DNA from: Haplomitrium mnioides
Lineage: Eukaryota > Marchantiophyta > Haplomitriopsida > Calobryales
Reading direction: 5' to 3'
DNA: 56,336 nt
Assembly (NCBI GenBank): GCA_049999725.1
Contig: JBNGIS010020613.1
Coordinates: 1 to 56,336 of the forward strand
Part shown: positions 33,981 to 44,994 of the stretch, one piece after another
Numbering within the stretch: position 1 is the stretch's first letter
How the letters are laid out: each line of letters opens with the position of its first letter
Notes under the pieces: model-generated
What the model was told of the DNA's origin: nothing
Database searches by the model: none
The model's input: the letters and a program-made list of their open reading frames with translations, nothing else
Made by a program: the position numbers and the translations under genes

Positions 33981-34643
33981 GTTTCTGCACTAGTCATAGA
34001 CTCTTTTGTAGAACTTGAAATCTTTGTTTGGTAGAATCAAGTTAGAAACTTGGAGATGTTTCTTAGTTACACTCTTAATTCAATCTCTTTAGCCACTGCT
34101 TTTTTGATTGTGAATAATGACTCCTTTGTGTATATGTTTTGTTGAATTATAAAATATTTTTAAATGCTGAAACCTTTTTCTAAGCCCACTTTAACTATTG
34201 CATGCATGGATTTTCAACTACAAATGAAAGCTTTGTTCTTGCTTGAACTTGAAAATAGAGCTCCTAAATCCATGTAATGTTTCAATTTGGTGGTTTCTGT
34301 ATCTACGATTGGAAACTCATTCCCTTGACTTTTAGTTCGCTTGGATTTTATCCTCATGTTTTGTACCTTTTTTTCCAAAAACAAAGTTTCAAAGAGCACC
34401 ATGTCTATGATCACATAGAGTTTGTGCAACCAAATATATTTCAAAATAGTTTCTTTTGACATGTATTTCAATTTTTGGGCTTCGAATTGTAATCATTGAT
34501 AAATGCAATTTTCTTGTGAAAATTTTCCATAATTTTAATACTTTTCATTGATTTGAAGTTTTCCAATATTTTTATAAAAACTTAGAATATTGTTTGATTT
34601 TGCATAATGATTTTTCCTAAAAAAAAGGTTCCTATTTTGAGTA

Positions 34644-34673
34644 GCATGTTTCTGGTTCAAAGTAATGGTTGTT
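34644..34673 (-). repeat. Right terminal inverted repeat, copy 2
   Basis: The reverse complement begins AACAACCATTACTTTGAACC, 18 of 20 identical to the left end of copy 3 at 55265. It is followed by TSD TAAT. Confidence 0.8.
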
Positions 34674-34677
34674 TAAT
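34674..34677. repeat. TSD (right) of TIR transposon copy 2: TAAT
   Basis: Repeats 26340-26343. Helitron coding continues directly as GAAGACCTTCAA (EDLQ). Confidence 0.8.
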
Positions 34678-35927
34678 GAAGACCTTCAAGTTATTGTGAA
34701 TGGTGAACGAGCACGTACAACCACATTGACGCAGTGGTTTGAAGCAAACCACAAATATTATTTAGCAAAGAAGGTATCCTATTTGGGCTTCTCTTCGAAG
34801 TTCACATAGAACAATTCTACCAAGATGTGGACAATCCAAAAGCAAGGTATGACGTTTAGTCGTCTTTACTTAGTAAACCAAATAGTAGGAGAGAGGTACT
34901 TTATGTGCACACTTTTGACTATTGTAGAAGGTACCCAATTATTTGAAGATCTCCATGCATATGAGGGCACAATATATAACATGTTTAAGCCAAAAAAATG
35001 TGATCTTTTTGAAAATCATGATGAATGAGCATTATCTTTGTAAGAAGTGTTACTTATGCAAATTGGCAGCCAACTATGTTCACTTTTTGTTATCATTTTG
35101 ACACATGGCTTGCTTGACAATCCTTGCCATCTTTGAGAGTAGCTCAAAGATCCAATTTTTGACGACTGTGCTCATTGGCTTTGCCAAAATGGCTCAGAGA
35201 GTTCGACGAAAGAGCAAATTTATAGTATGGCATTGAGCTTGATTGCTCAATTTCTTGGAGCTCTTGACATGACCTTGAATGAATTTGGCTTACCTTAGCC
35301 TAATTTTGACATTGAAGAATTGTGGAGTTGTTTTCTATGTTGAGCAATTGAGCTTCCATATTATAGAACTAACAGCAAAAGTTGCTCAGCAAGCCACCAC
35401 TTTGAATACAAAGCAAAAAAAGCTTATCAAAGCATTGTACAATCATATGCACTTGATGTATTAGATAAAGTCTACTTTATTGATGAGCTTGGCGGTACCA
35501 GTAAGACATATTTGGAGAACTTGATTATGAAAATGGTGCACATGCCAAGAAAATTGTGCTAGCAGTGGTCTCATCTGGGATCCCTACACTTTTGCTACAA
35601 GGGGGAAGAATTTCCTATTCACGCTTAAAAATTCCTATTGAGTTGGATGCAACATCCATGTAAAACATCAAGCGTCAAGGAGATCTTGTAGAGATGATAC
35701 AACAAACAAAGTTGATAATTTGGGACAAGGCGCCCATGCTGCATAAGTTTGCATTTGAGGTTGTTCATCGTATGCTTTGTGATATCACCCAATGCAATGT
35801 CTTATTTAGGAAAATCACTTTCGTAATGTACAATGATTTTAGAAAAGTCTTGCTTGTGATTTCTAAAGGGATTTGTAGGCACATTGTTGCAACATCAATC
35901 AAAGAGTCCTACCTTTGGAGCCAAGTA

Positions 35928-35932
35928 CATAT
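35928..35932. repeat. TSD (left) of copia: CATAT
   Basis: Repeated at 41215-41219 right after the 3' LTR. Five bases, as normal for copia integrases. Confidence 0.95.
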
Positions 35933-36279
35933 TGTTGAGAATTCGAGCTCTGTTAAGTTACCTAGTGAATTTAGACCAGGATAGTCTAAATTCAGATAGG
36001 ACAAAATACCATTTTGTCCTATCCTCATTTTTGTCCTATTCTATTTTGTCTTCTAGTATTGACATCTATTTTGTCATGTAGTGCCAGCCCTAATTCGCTG
36101 GGCCTACTTTTCTGTGTATATAAGGGAGAGAGGGAGCTATTGCCCTTCATTCTGTGCTTCCCTATTGTTGTTGAGGATCTCTCCTGCTCCTCCCCTCTGT
36201 ATGCTTGATGCAGGTGTAATAAAGTGCTGCTAGCACTCTTATATTGGCTCCAGATTGCTCTCTCTTTGATTTCTTCACA
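35933..36279 (+). repeat. Copia 5' LTR
   Basis: 347 bp. U3 contains a perfect 13-bp-arm inverted repeat (35995-36023, arms GATAGGACAAAAT/ATTTTGTCCTATC with ACC between), followed by more ATTTTGTC repeats. TATA box TATATAAG at 36117-36124. Poly(A) signal AATAAA at 36218-36223. Confidence 0.95.
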
Positions 36280-36291
36280 TGGTATCAGAGC
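36280..36291 (+). other. Copia primer-binding site
   Basis: TGGTATCAGAGC directly after the LTR, the standard plant initiator-tRNA-Met complement. Confidence 0.95.
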
Positions 36292-36656
36292 TTGGTTCAT
36301 AAAGAGAGAGAGAGACGCCTGTTTTTCTGGTGAATGGACCTTCAGACATCTGAAGCAATTTTGATTTGGATTATTGAGCAAGGTTCTTAAAGGAAGACAG
36401 AATCGGTTCATGATTTTGGGTGCTTCTTCATGCAGCAAAGGTTCTGCATGTTGTGGTTTTCATCTTCATCAATTAGATCTGGTCCTATTTCAAAGTTAGT
36501 CACAAGAAATGACACATTTCCTGCAGTATTGATCTGATTTGAGTGCTCTACTTTGAATTTGGTCACAAAAGGTGATAGAAATCCTCTAAGAGTGCCAGAT
36601 TGCTGTGCTGGGAGCATATTTCTTGTTTGGACACACTTGATTTGCAAGATTGAGAG

Positions 36657-39600
36657 ATGGCAGACGGAATTTCTCAGATTGTGACTGAGAAATTGAATGA
36701 GAGCAACTACACTGTTTGGTTTGTAAGGATGACCAATTTTATTAAGAGCAAAAGGCTCTAGAGGTTCATTACCGATGATGTAATAGAACCTATATTGGGA
36801 TCACTCCCATCAGAAAAAAAACTGCAAGAGTATGAGACATATCATGAGAACGTGCACAAGTTGTTATATTGGCTGACCATAAATGTTGATGACAAGATGA
36901 TGGGATACATATCTACATCAAAGACACCTAAGGAAGGTTGGGACATCCTGAAGAACAGATATGCTGTTTCTTCATAAGCAAGGAAATTAGCACTGCAAAT
37001 GGAGTTTATCAATTTGCAAAAGGAGAAGCTAAATGTGAATGCTTATGCCTTGAGTATCAAGTCCCTAGCTGAGCAATTGGCAAGTGTGGGAGAAGAAGTG
37101 AAGGAAAGCATCATGGTAGCAGTTTGCTTGAACGGTTTGGGCAATGAGTTCAAACAGTTCAAAACCTCCATAAGAACAAGGGAGGGTGCTACATCTTTTT
37201 CACAACTCATTACCATGCTGGTTGCAGAGGAGCTTGACCTTAGTGGAGGAGCATCAAACAGTCAAGGTAACCAGGAACAAGCATTCTACTCTACTAGAGG
37301 TAGAGGTCAAGGCAGAAGTTATGGCAGAAGCGGATCTGGAAGAGGCCGCTCAGATGGAAATGTGCACAATCAGCTGCAACAACAATGTAATAGCAGAGGT
37401 CAATCAAGAGTCAGGGGGAGTAATAGAAGTCGTGGAGGTCAACATCAGAATCAAGGATCTGAGTGTTTTTATTGTGGCAAGCAAGGCCACATGGCGAGAG
37501 ACTGCTACAAAAAGCAGAATGATCAAAAGAACAATCATGTTCAAGGGAATTATGCAGATTCCAATAAGGCAGGCAATGAGAATATTTTCATTATGCAACA
37601 TGGATGCTCATCTGTCATGCACGAGAAGCAAGAAGATGATGAGGAAAAATGGTTTGTAGATTCCGCATGCTCAAACCACATGACGAGACACAGAGAGTGG
37701 TTTAAAGAAACCAGAGATCTGAGCACACCTGGATATGTTGAGACAGGTGATTCGACAATGCATCCTATCAAGCAGATTGGGAGCATACCAATTGTGATGG
37801 AGAATGGTAAAACAAGGTGCTTGTCTAATGTTATGCATGTTCCAAAGATTCAAAAGAATCTGATTTCAGTTGGACAGTGTGTGGAGCAGAACATGCAAGT
37901 AAGATTCAATTCCACATGGGTCTTTATTGAAGACTGGGGGAATAACTGTGATCTCATCTCCAAAGGAAGCAGGAATGGAAGAATATTCAAACTGGATGTG
38001 AGCATGCCTGCTATAATAGAAGCCATGTTTGCACATGGTACAGGAGCGGTGTCTGATATTGAGATATGGCACAAAAGAATTGGCCATATCAACATACAGA
38101 AGTTGAGAGAGATGCAAAATTCAGGGATTGTCAATGGACTACCCAGGTTCAAAGTTGAAAGCATGGACAAAGTATGTTCAGCCTGCCAGTTTGGTAAGCA
38201 AGCAAGGAAGCCATTTCCTCATAATGGATATGTGGCAAGGAAGCTACTAGAGTTGGTACACTCAGATGTGTAGGGTCCTGCAAAAATAGGATCTCTTGGA
38301 GGATGCACATATTATGTTACCTTTATTGATGATTATTCACGGAAACTGTGGATATATTTTATGAAACATAAGAGTGAAGTGCTTGATCACTTCAAACATT
38401 TTTGAGCTATGGTGGAAAAGGAAAAAGGGCTGTCGGTAAAATGTTTAAGATCAGATGGAGGTGGGGAGTATTTCTCCAGGGAATTCAGTAACTATCTGTA
38501 GACAGAAGGTATCAAGAGACAACAGACTTGCAGATATACACCTCAGCAGAATGGGGTAGCTGAAAGGAAGAACAGGCATGTTGCAGAAGTAGCACGTGCC
38601 ATGATAAATGAGAAGAATATGCCTCATTCCTATTAGGCAGAGGCAACATCAGTAGCAGTCTATATAATGAATCGTACTTCTACTGCAGGTGTTCATGGGA
38701 TGACACCAGAAGAGAGGTTTACAGGGAGATGCCCAAGTATGTCACACCTGAAAGTGTTTGGTTGCATAGCATATGTTCATGTGCCAGCAGAAACACGGAG
38801 CAAGTTGGATCCAAAAGCAGAAAAATGTATTTTCATTGGATACTCCAATGAACAGAAAGGCTACAGGTGCTACAATCCTACTACACGTACAATGAGGGTA
38901 AGTAGAGATGTGGTATTTGATGAATTAAGCACTTGGTATTGTCCTAAAGTGGACATTGTTATAGAGTATCCAAAAGGGAAGCAAGTTGTGACAGAAGAGA
39001 GTAAACAACCACAAGGGTTGAATAGTCCACAAAGTGGAAGCAGCAGCAACAACATTCCATGGCAAGATAGGTTGCGCAAGAATTTGGAGCTACAAGCTTC
39101 AACAAGTGGAGGTGGTACAGGAATAACAATTGAAAACTCTGATGGGAGAGGCAACAACATCAAGCCAGAGAGTTTGGAGGAAGAACTAGGTGTTTCTACA
39201 CCAGTTCAAAGACGGAGTGAACAGCAAGTGCACAGAAGTGAAAGGGTGAAGTACCCTATTGAGAGATTAGAAATCTCAAGATTCTGTGCATTACATCATG
39301 CATATATGGTGCAGGTTGTTACAGAGAAAGAACCTGTGAGCTTTGATGAAGTTGTTGGAGATGAAAGGTGGAAATCTGTTATGATAGAAGAGATGGAAGC
39401 TCTTCATAAGAACCAAACATGGGAATTGAGTTCTTTACTTGCAGGAAAGAAAGCTATTGGATGCAAGTGGGTCTATAAGCTTAAGAGACATGAAGATGGC
39501 AGGATAAGCAGATTCAAGGCACGATTGGTGGCCAAAGGTTATGCACAAACCCAAGGTATAGATTATGAGGAGACATTCAGTCTTGTGGCCAGGATGGCAA

Positions 39601-40867
39601 TAGTGAGAGTAGTCATTGCATTGGCTGCAACAAAGCAATGGTCATTACATCAAATGGATGTAAAGAATGCATTTTTGCATGGAGAATTGGAAGAAGAGGT
39701 CTATATGACAAAGCCACAAGGGTTTGTCAATTTGGAGAATCCAAGGCAAGTATGCAAGCTGAAGAAGGCTTTGTATGGATTAAAGCAAGTGCCTAGAGCA
39801 TGGTCTACCAAGATAGGAGAATATCTTGTGAGAGTGGGGTTCAAGGTTTCTGATGCAGACTATTCGATGTACATAAGAAGAACAAAGAAAGGTACCATGC
39901 TGATACTCATCTATGTGGATGATCTTATAATGACTAGAGATAGCATGCAGGACATAACAGAGTTGAAGCTGTTACTGCATCAAAAATTTGAGATGAAAGA
40001 TCTTGGAGAGATAAGATATTTTCTTGGCATTGAGGTCATTAATGAGGAGAAAGGCATCTGGATGATACAAAGGCATTATGCTCTGGACATGCTAGCCAAG
40101 TATGGGATGATAGGTTGCAAACCAATTGCAACACCTTTGGATCAGAACTCTAAGCTGAGTGATCACGAAAGAGAGAAGATTGAAGATCCCACACAATATC
40201 GGAAGATGGTAGGGAGTTTGATCTATATAACCATCACAAGACCAAACTTGAGTTATGCAGTGGGCTTGGTAAGTCAATTCATGCAAAGTCCACGGAAGCC
40301 AGACCTAGATGCAGTGCGTCGTATTCTTCGATATGTAAAGTCTACAGTTCAGTATGGGTTGTTTTATGAGAGTGGCAGGGACTGTCAACTTTCTGGATAT
40401 ACAGATGCAGATTGGGCTGGAAGCTCAAGTGATAGAAGATCTACAAGTGGGTATGTTTTTTCTTTTGGTAGCGCTGGGATAGCTTGGAGCAGCAAGAAGC
40501 AACCAACGGTTGCATTATCAAGCACAGAGGCATAGTACAGAGGAGCAGCCATGGCTACTTGTGAAGTGGCATGATTACTAAAATTGTTACATGATCTTGG
40601 AGTGAGTGTGAATCACCCTGTGGATGTTTACTGTGATAACATTAGTAGCATTCAATTGGCAAACAATCCAATCTTCCATGCACGCTCAAAACATATTGAG
40701 GTGCACTATCATTTTCTAAGAGAGAAGGTGTTAGCCAGGATGGTGGATCTGAAGTATATCAGCACTGAGGATCAGGTGGCTGATATTTTTACAAAATCAT
40801 TGGGGGCAGAAAAGTTACAGAAGTTCAGAGGACAACTTGGTGTACATGCGTTGAGCTCGAGGGGGAG
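36657..40867 (+). pseudogene. Copia gag-pol polyprotein with eight stops and no frameshift
   Basis: The start MADGISQIVTEKLNESNY is at 36657. Gag capsid runs to about 37250. The zinc knuckle CFYCGKQGHMARDC is near 37465. Protease WFVDSACSNHMT is near 37650 (D-S-A instead of D-[ST]-G). The GAG-preintegrase part is HKRIGHINIQKLREMQ...CSACQFGKQ. Integrase has [21 protein letters not shown] and PQQNGVAERKNRHVAEVA. RT has KWVYKLKRHEDGRISRFKAR, HQMDVKNAFLHGELEEEVYM and LILIYVDDL. RNase H has GYTDADWAGSS, STEA* and VYCDNISSIQLANNP. Stops lie at 36759, 36975, 38271, 38403, 38499, 38634, 40533 and 40572. Seven of the eight sit where family alignments have W, Q or R, i.e. one C-to-T or G-to-A change. 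All domains share one frame. It encodes the complete copia machinery but is inactive. Confidence 0.95.
40859..40867 (+). other. Copia polypurine tract
   Basis: GAGGGGGAG immediately before the 3' LTR; primes plus-strand synthesis. Confidence 0.9.
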
Positions 40868-41214
40868 TGTTGAGAATTCGAGCTCTGTTAAGTTACCTAG
40901 TGAATTTAGACCAAGATAGTCTAAATTCAGATAGGACAAAATACCATTTTGTCCTATCCTTATTTTTGTCTTATTCTATTTTGTCTTCTAGTGTTGACAT
41001 CTATTTTGTCATGTAGTGCCAGCCCTAATTCGTTGGGCCTACTTTTCTGTGTATATAAGGGAGAGAGGGGGGTATTGCCCTTCATTCTGTGCTTCCCTAT
41101 TGTTGTTGAGAATCTCTCCTGCTCCTCCCCTCTGTATGCTTGATGCAGGTGTAATAAAGTGCTGCTAGCACTCTTATATTGGCTCCAGATTGCTCTCTCT
41201 TTGATTTCTTCACA
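40868..41214 (+). repeat. Copia 3' LTR
   Basis: 347 bp, same limits as the 5' LTR. Inverted repeat at 40930-40958, TATATAAG at 41052-41059, AATAAA at 41153-41158. Confidence 0.95.
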
Positions 41215-41219
41215 CATAT
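41215..41219. repeat. TSD (right) of copia: CATAT
   Basis: Matches 35928-35932. Confidence 0.95.
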
Positions 41220-42095
41220 GGATCAACTACATTAGAACATGTGTGTCCTATCTTTTACACTTCAAGCAGAGGTGGGAAATAAGACATTTGGGGATTGGCT
41301 TTTAGCATTTGGAGAAAATAGGTTGAAACATGTCAATGATGATTATGTTCGCTGCCCACCACTCATGTTGGTGAGTGAAAAGTCATTGAACTACATGATC
41401 AATGCAATATATCATAGAGTTATCCAAGCCAAATATGAGACATGTGAATATTTTTAGTATGTGAGCCATCATTGCAACATGAAACGAATACGTTAGCCAA
41501 ATCAATGATAGAGTGGTGAAGGTACCACCGTGGCAACAACACACTTTTTCTGAGTACAAGAAAGGTTGTTGATCTAGTCTGCACTAATGTCATCACCATT
41601 GAGTATCTGCACTCCTTGGATGTCAGTGGTTGGCCTCCACAAAAGCTCTTGCTCAAAATTGGTATATATATGATGCTCTTGCGTAATATCGACCCACATA
41701 ATGGTCTATGCAACGGTACTTGACTCATTGTTCTATGGTAGTCAAATTGAGTTGTTGAGACAAAGGTTTTAACATGCGATAATGCATGTCATGTTGTATT
41801 TCTTCCACACATCCCATTGGTTATTGAGGCATCTAGTCTTCTTTTTCCAATTCAATGGAGGCATTTTCCAATTCACGTTGTATATGCTATGACTTTCAAC
41901 AAGTCTCAAAGATAGACGCTTCAAAAAGCTGGTTTGTACCTAAAAAATAATGTCTTTGCCAATGGATAGTTATATGTTGCATTATCACGTGCGACAACTT
42001 TGGAAAACGTCTTTGTGTTATTAGCTTCTAATGATGTTGATGAAGTTGATGTGCATCTAATGTGCAATGTTGTTTATAAGGAGGCAATATAGTAG
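41215..42095 (+). pseudogene. Helitron helicase C-terminal region
   Basis: Continues from SYLWSQVHM across the copia. It reads TLQAEVGNKTFGDWLLAFGE, then LNYMINAIYHRVIQAKY. It then reads HSLDVSGWPPQKLLLKIG-type helicase sequence (KLLLKIGIYMMLLRNIDPHN, GLCNGT, FLPHIPLVIEASSLLFPIQW). It ends with VYAMTFNKSQ, QTLQKAGLYLKNNVFANGQL and YVALSRATTLENVFVLLASN, the last PIF1-helicase motifs V and VI. Stops are present. Coding similarity ends near 42095. Confidence 0.9.
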
Positions 42096-42595
42096 TCGTG
42101 AACTATCTGTGCAACAATTGAATCCACCATGATCAAGACAACTATTGAAAATGGCATGTCATTGACAAGGTTTATACAATTAGCTTACAAGTTGATCTAC
42201 TTTGCTTCCCAATGACTTCAAGCATATATAATCTAGAGATCTTGGTGAAAAAAGTTTATGCATACGAAATCCCTTTTTTTTAGTCAATTTTTGTTGTGAA
42301 TTGGTGATGCGAGTTTCTATTTCAGTGTTTTTCCTTTGGCAGCTTTGATTAAATCCCTATTGTTGCAATTTTCCAGTGGATTCCTTCTTCAAACACAACA
42401 TTATGCTTTTTTTTTGTTTTTATAGGTCTTTGTTTTTTGGAAAAATGTACTAGTGTTAATGTGTGACTCGAGCTATGTTTTTCGATTTTTGTTGAAGCTT
42501 TTTTTATTTATTACCGTTAGCACTACTATCACATAACTCAGTTCTCGTCCGTTGTCCATCAACAAGGTATTTCACATAGCTATTATTCGAGGTTT
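42096..42595. other. Unassigned DNA after the Helitron gene
   Basis: AT-rich with no coding signal. It may hold the Helitron 3' end, but I found no convincing hairpin plus CTRR terminus. Confidence 0.4.
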
Positions 42596-43345
42596 CTTGA
42601 GCCTCTTTGACCCTATTTCTTCTTCAAGAGCTCTTCTTTGACTTCATTTCTTCATCAAGAACTACATAAGAGCCTTTCTTCCTCTTTCAACTTGTTATAT
42701 TCCTTCATTGATTTCTTCTTCCTTTCTTTTTTGCAAGACGTATGCATCTGTAAGCTTCATAATTGACACTTTTACCCTCATCAAGCTTTGTAGGCTTAAG
42801 CTTCTGCTTCAACATTGAGATTATGCCATTTTTTCTAGGTCTTTATCTTGTACATGTAGATTCCTTGTTGTGTTTTGCCTTGTAGATCTCTTTCATTCAA
42901 GCTTATTTTTCACATTTGTCTTCCTATGATCAATTTCATCTTCATCTTGCATATGCAAGCTCCTCAATGAGAAGATTTTGAGTCTCTTTGAGCCAATTTT
43001 GAGCTACACAACTTCAAAATCAACTCTTTTACATGTTTGTAGAGTTGTAGGAGAGCCTTTTTTCCTCTTTCAATGTCTTCTATTCCTTCATCAATTTCTT
43101 CTTTCTTTCTTTCTTACAAGATGCAAGCATCATCAGCTTCATCATTGTCACATTTACCTTCATCGAGCTTTGTCAGTTTAAGCTTCTACTTTAGCTCTAT
43201 ACTCCCAACATTGATTCATCTTCATCTCAAATAGGCAGATTCTTTATTAAGCAGATTTTGAGCCTCTTCGAGTTCCCTTTGAGTTGCACAACTTCAAAAT
43301 CGACTCCTTTGCATATTTGTAGAGCTTGAGCTTATTTGATTCCTC
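42596..43345. repeat. Long-period tandem repeat (about 280-385 bp)
   Basis: Matching blocks occur in the same order. GAGCCTCTTTGACCC at 42600, GAGTCTCTTTGAGCC at 42979 and GAGCCTCTTCGAG at 43259. AGAGCCTTTCTTCCTCTTTC at 42668 and AGAGCCTTTTTTCCTCTTTC at 43053. CACAACTTCAAAATC at 43007 and 43287. About 2.3 units with internal indels. T/C-rich on plus; no coding function seen. Confidence 0.7.
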
Positions 43346-44990
43346 GATTTTTTAGCTTTTTATGTGGTTGTTTCTTCAAACACTAGCTTTTGCAGACTTT
43401 GATTTTTGATTTAATCTTGCAAAAGAAGGTTCATTATTAAGTAGATTTGGGTGATTTCACTAACAGGCAAAGAGATGTTCTTTACACTTGAGTTTTTACA
43501 ACCGAGTGGTTGGAGCAGCTTGAATGTCCACAATCAAGTGGTTGGAGCAACATATAGTGACAAAATTTACTAGGGCGAATCTATAGAATGCTGAATCCTC
43601 CTTTTCAATTCTTCAAGCAAGGGCATGAGACAGCAGAGGCTACCAAAATGGTGTGCTAATCCCCTTCACCTACCTTTTAGATGAATTGTGTCTCACCTTG
43701 GCAAATTTTCCACCTGAATGTCCTATGAAAAATCAAGTTTTATGTATAGTCATGCAACTAACCAAAAGGACAAGTAAGTCTAACACGCAGTAGAGAAAGA
43801 CGTGGGAAATATCAATGTTCTAAGAAGGGGGAATTAAGGGGTGAAGTTTAGGGTCTTTTGAAAGGACTTGGTCACCAACATTTTGGGTAGACACCACCTC
43901 ATCTTTTTGGTACTTTCAAAAGTTATAATTATAGGAAATGATTTTAAGAACTTTCAATATATTTGAAGAGTTTAAAGAAAAATAACATTGTTTGATACGG
44001 CATCAACAACAACAATATTCCAATTATTCCAACATAGATTTCAATATTGTTCCAGCAACACTTCAAAACATGTTTTTTTTCAAGTTGATCTTGGTATTGA
44101 GTAGTATTTCAAAACGTTAGTTTTCAAATTGATCTAATTGCATATAATTGATTGGGAAAAAACAAGTCAACCAACCTACACTTCATGTCAAAACAACGAG
44201 CACTCATACTTGTAATAATATTGTAATTATGCTTTTTGTGTTTCATTTGTAGCATACATAGTGTAGTTGTAGTGGCATATTTAAATAAGTTATATGATTT
44301 GTAGGGTATTGTTAAATGCACCATCCTTTTTACTAAATACACCACAATCAACTCACCACAATTATACACCCAAAGTGTAAAACTGGTTTCTATGGATCAA
44401 CTCTATCATGGATCCGATGTAGCCAAAACTTGGACTATGCAATATGTGAATGATAGTGCAAAATTGCATCCATTGGTGGTAATGGACTGTCTACAACAAG
44501 CTTGATAGCTTGTCAATGATTGTCATTTACATGCAACAATTCTATTTGTGTATCTTTAGCCACCATGATATATTGGAGAAAGGTTGTCGCAAGATATTTA
44601 TTGGACAAAATAATGAAAGAGCAGGTGTAGAAGCCAGCATCCAGAAAATGCACTCTAGTGCATGAAACTAGTTGCTTGATGGTGTAGTTGTGTTGTCGTA
44701 GCCTTGTTATGAAGACAAGTCTCAAGTGTTGTAGTGTCAATAGTGAAAACCTATTGCCAAAATGCACTATGCTATTTATAAAATGTAGAAGATCTGTACG
44801 CATAAAGGACCACTGAATTTGGTGTGATTAGGTACTCTATTGTTGCATAGATAAAACACAATTGCATGGAAGTCATTGTGTTTATTAGCAAGCATATCGG
44901 TCATCTTTATTACTAAGTGGTCCTAAAAGAATGCTGATACTGGTGATTTTTGTAATAGAAATGTGTGTTTATTGTGGTGGTCTTAGATCT
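43346..44990. other. Unassigned non-coding DNA
   Basis: I find no recognisable protein motif, repeat partner or RNA gene here. A short direct repeat AGTGGTTGGAGCA occurs near 43507-43550. Open frames on either strand are short and have no family signature. Confidence 0.4.
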
Positions 44991-44994
44991 GACT

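Larger units (their letters stand above)
26344..34673. mobile_element. Complete TIR DNA transposon with methyltransferase and DUF7869-type genes (copy 2)
   Basis: 8,330 bp. The left end AGCAGCCGCTACTTTGAAC is inverted at the right end as AACAACCATTACTTTGAAC: 19 bp with 4 mismatches, then a looser ~30 bp that repeats GAACCGCTA. The TSD is TAAT. Inside, from the left: subterminal palindromes (26750-27110); methyltransferase gene on - (27290 to about 30100) with a large palindrome array in it; a 22-bp GA-rich minisatellite (30660-30895); and a DUF7869-type gene on + (31857-33600), followed by more palindromes (33660-33980). The two genes are divergent and both are broken. Left-end homology to 55265 onwards gives independent support for the boundary. 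Superfamily is not assigned: the TSD is four bases but not TTAA. Confidence 0.85.
34674..35932 (+). pseudogene. Helitron helicase region, middle
   Basis: The frame resumes EDLQVIVNGERARTTTLTQW, then FEANHKYYLAKKV, FSRLYLVNQIVGERYFMCTL, LTIVEGTQLFEDLHAYEG, the Rep-to-helicase linker. The helicase starts near 35465 with VYFIDELGGTSKTYLENLI, a degraded Walker A (GGTGKT expected). It continues with IPIELDATS, IKRQGDL and LIIWDKAPMLHKFAFEVVHR (Walker B, K for E) and FVMYNDFRKVLLVISKG. It stops at SIKESYLWSQVH, where the copia interrupts. PIF1-like helicase unwinds donor DNA in Helitron transposition. Several stops and frameshifts. Confidence 0.85.
35933..41214 (+). mobile_element. Full-length Ty1/copia LTR retrotransposon
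   Basis: 5,282 bp with two 347-bp LTRs starting TGTTGAGAATTC and ending TTCTTCACA. It has a tRNA-Met type PBS and a PPT and is flanked by TSD CATAT. The LTRs differ at about 8 of 347 positions by eye (~2.3%), seven of them transitions, so it is the youngest dated insertion in the window. It lies inside the Helitron helicase gene. The single polyprotein frame keeps register over its whole length but carries eight stops. Confidence 0.97.
24350..42095 (+). mobile_element. Helitron carrying a Rep/helicase gene, split by two nested insertions
   Basis: One Rep/helicase reading order runs left to right in three blocks: 24350-26343, 34674-35932 and 41215-42095. A TIR transposon (26344-34673) and a copia (35933-41214) interrupt it. 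Ignoring each insert and one copy of its TSD, homologous Helitron protein continues without a gap at both junctions. The 5' TC end and the 3' hairpin plus CTRR end were not identified, so the outer limits are only the coding limits. Confidence 0.85.

Noticed and set aside
36025-36438. 137-codon minus-strand frame over the copia 5' LTR and leader
   Set aside because: It spans LTR, PBS and leader in antisense, and the matching 3' LTR gives only a shorter shadow. No protein motif.
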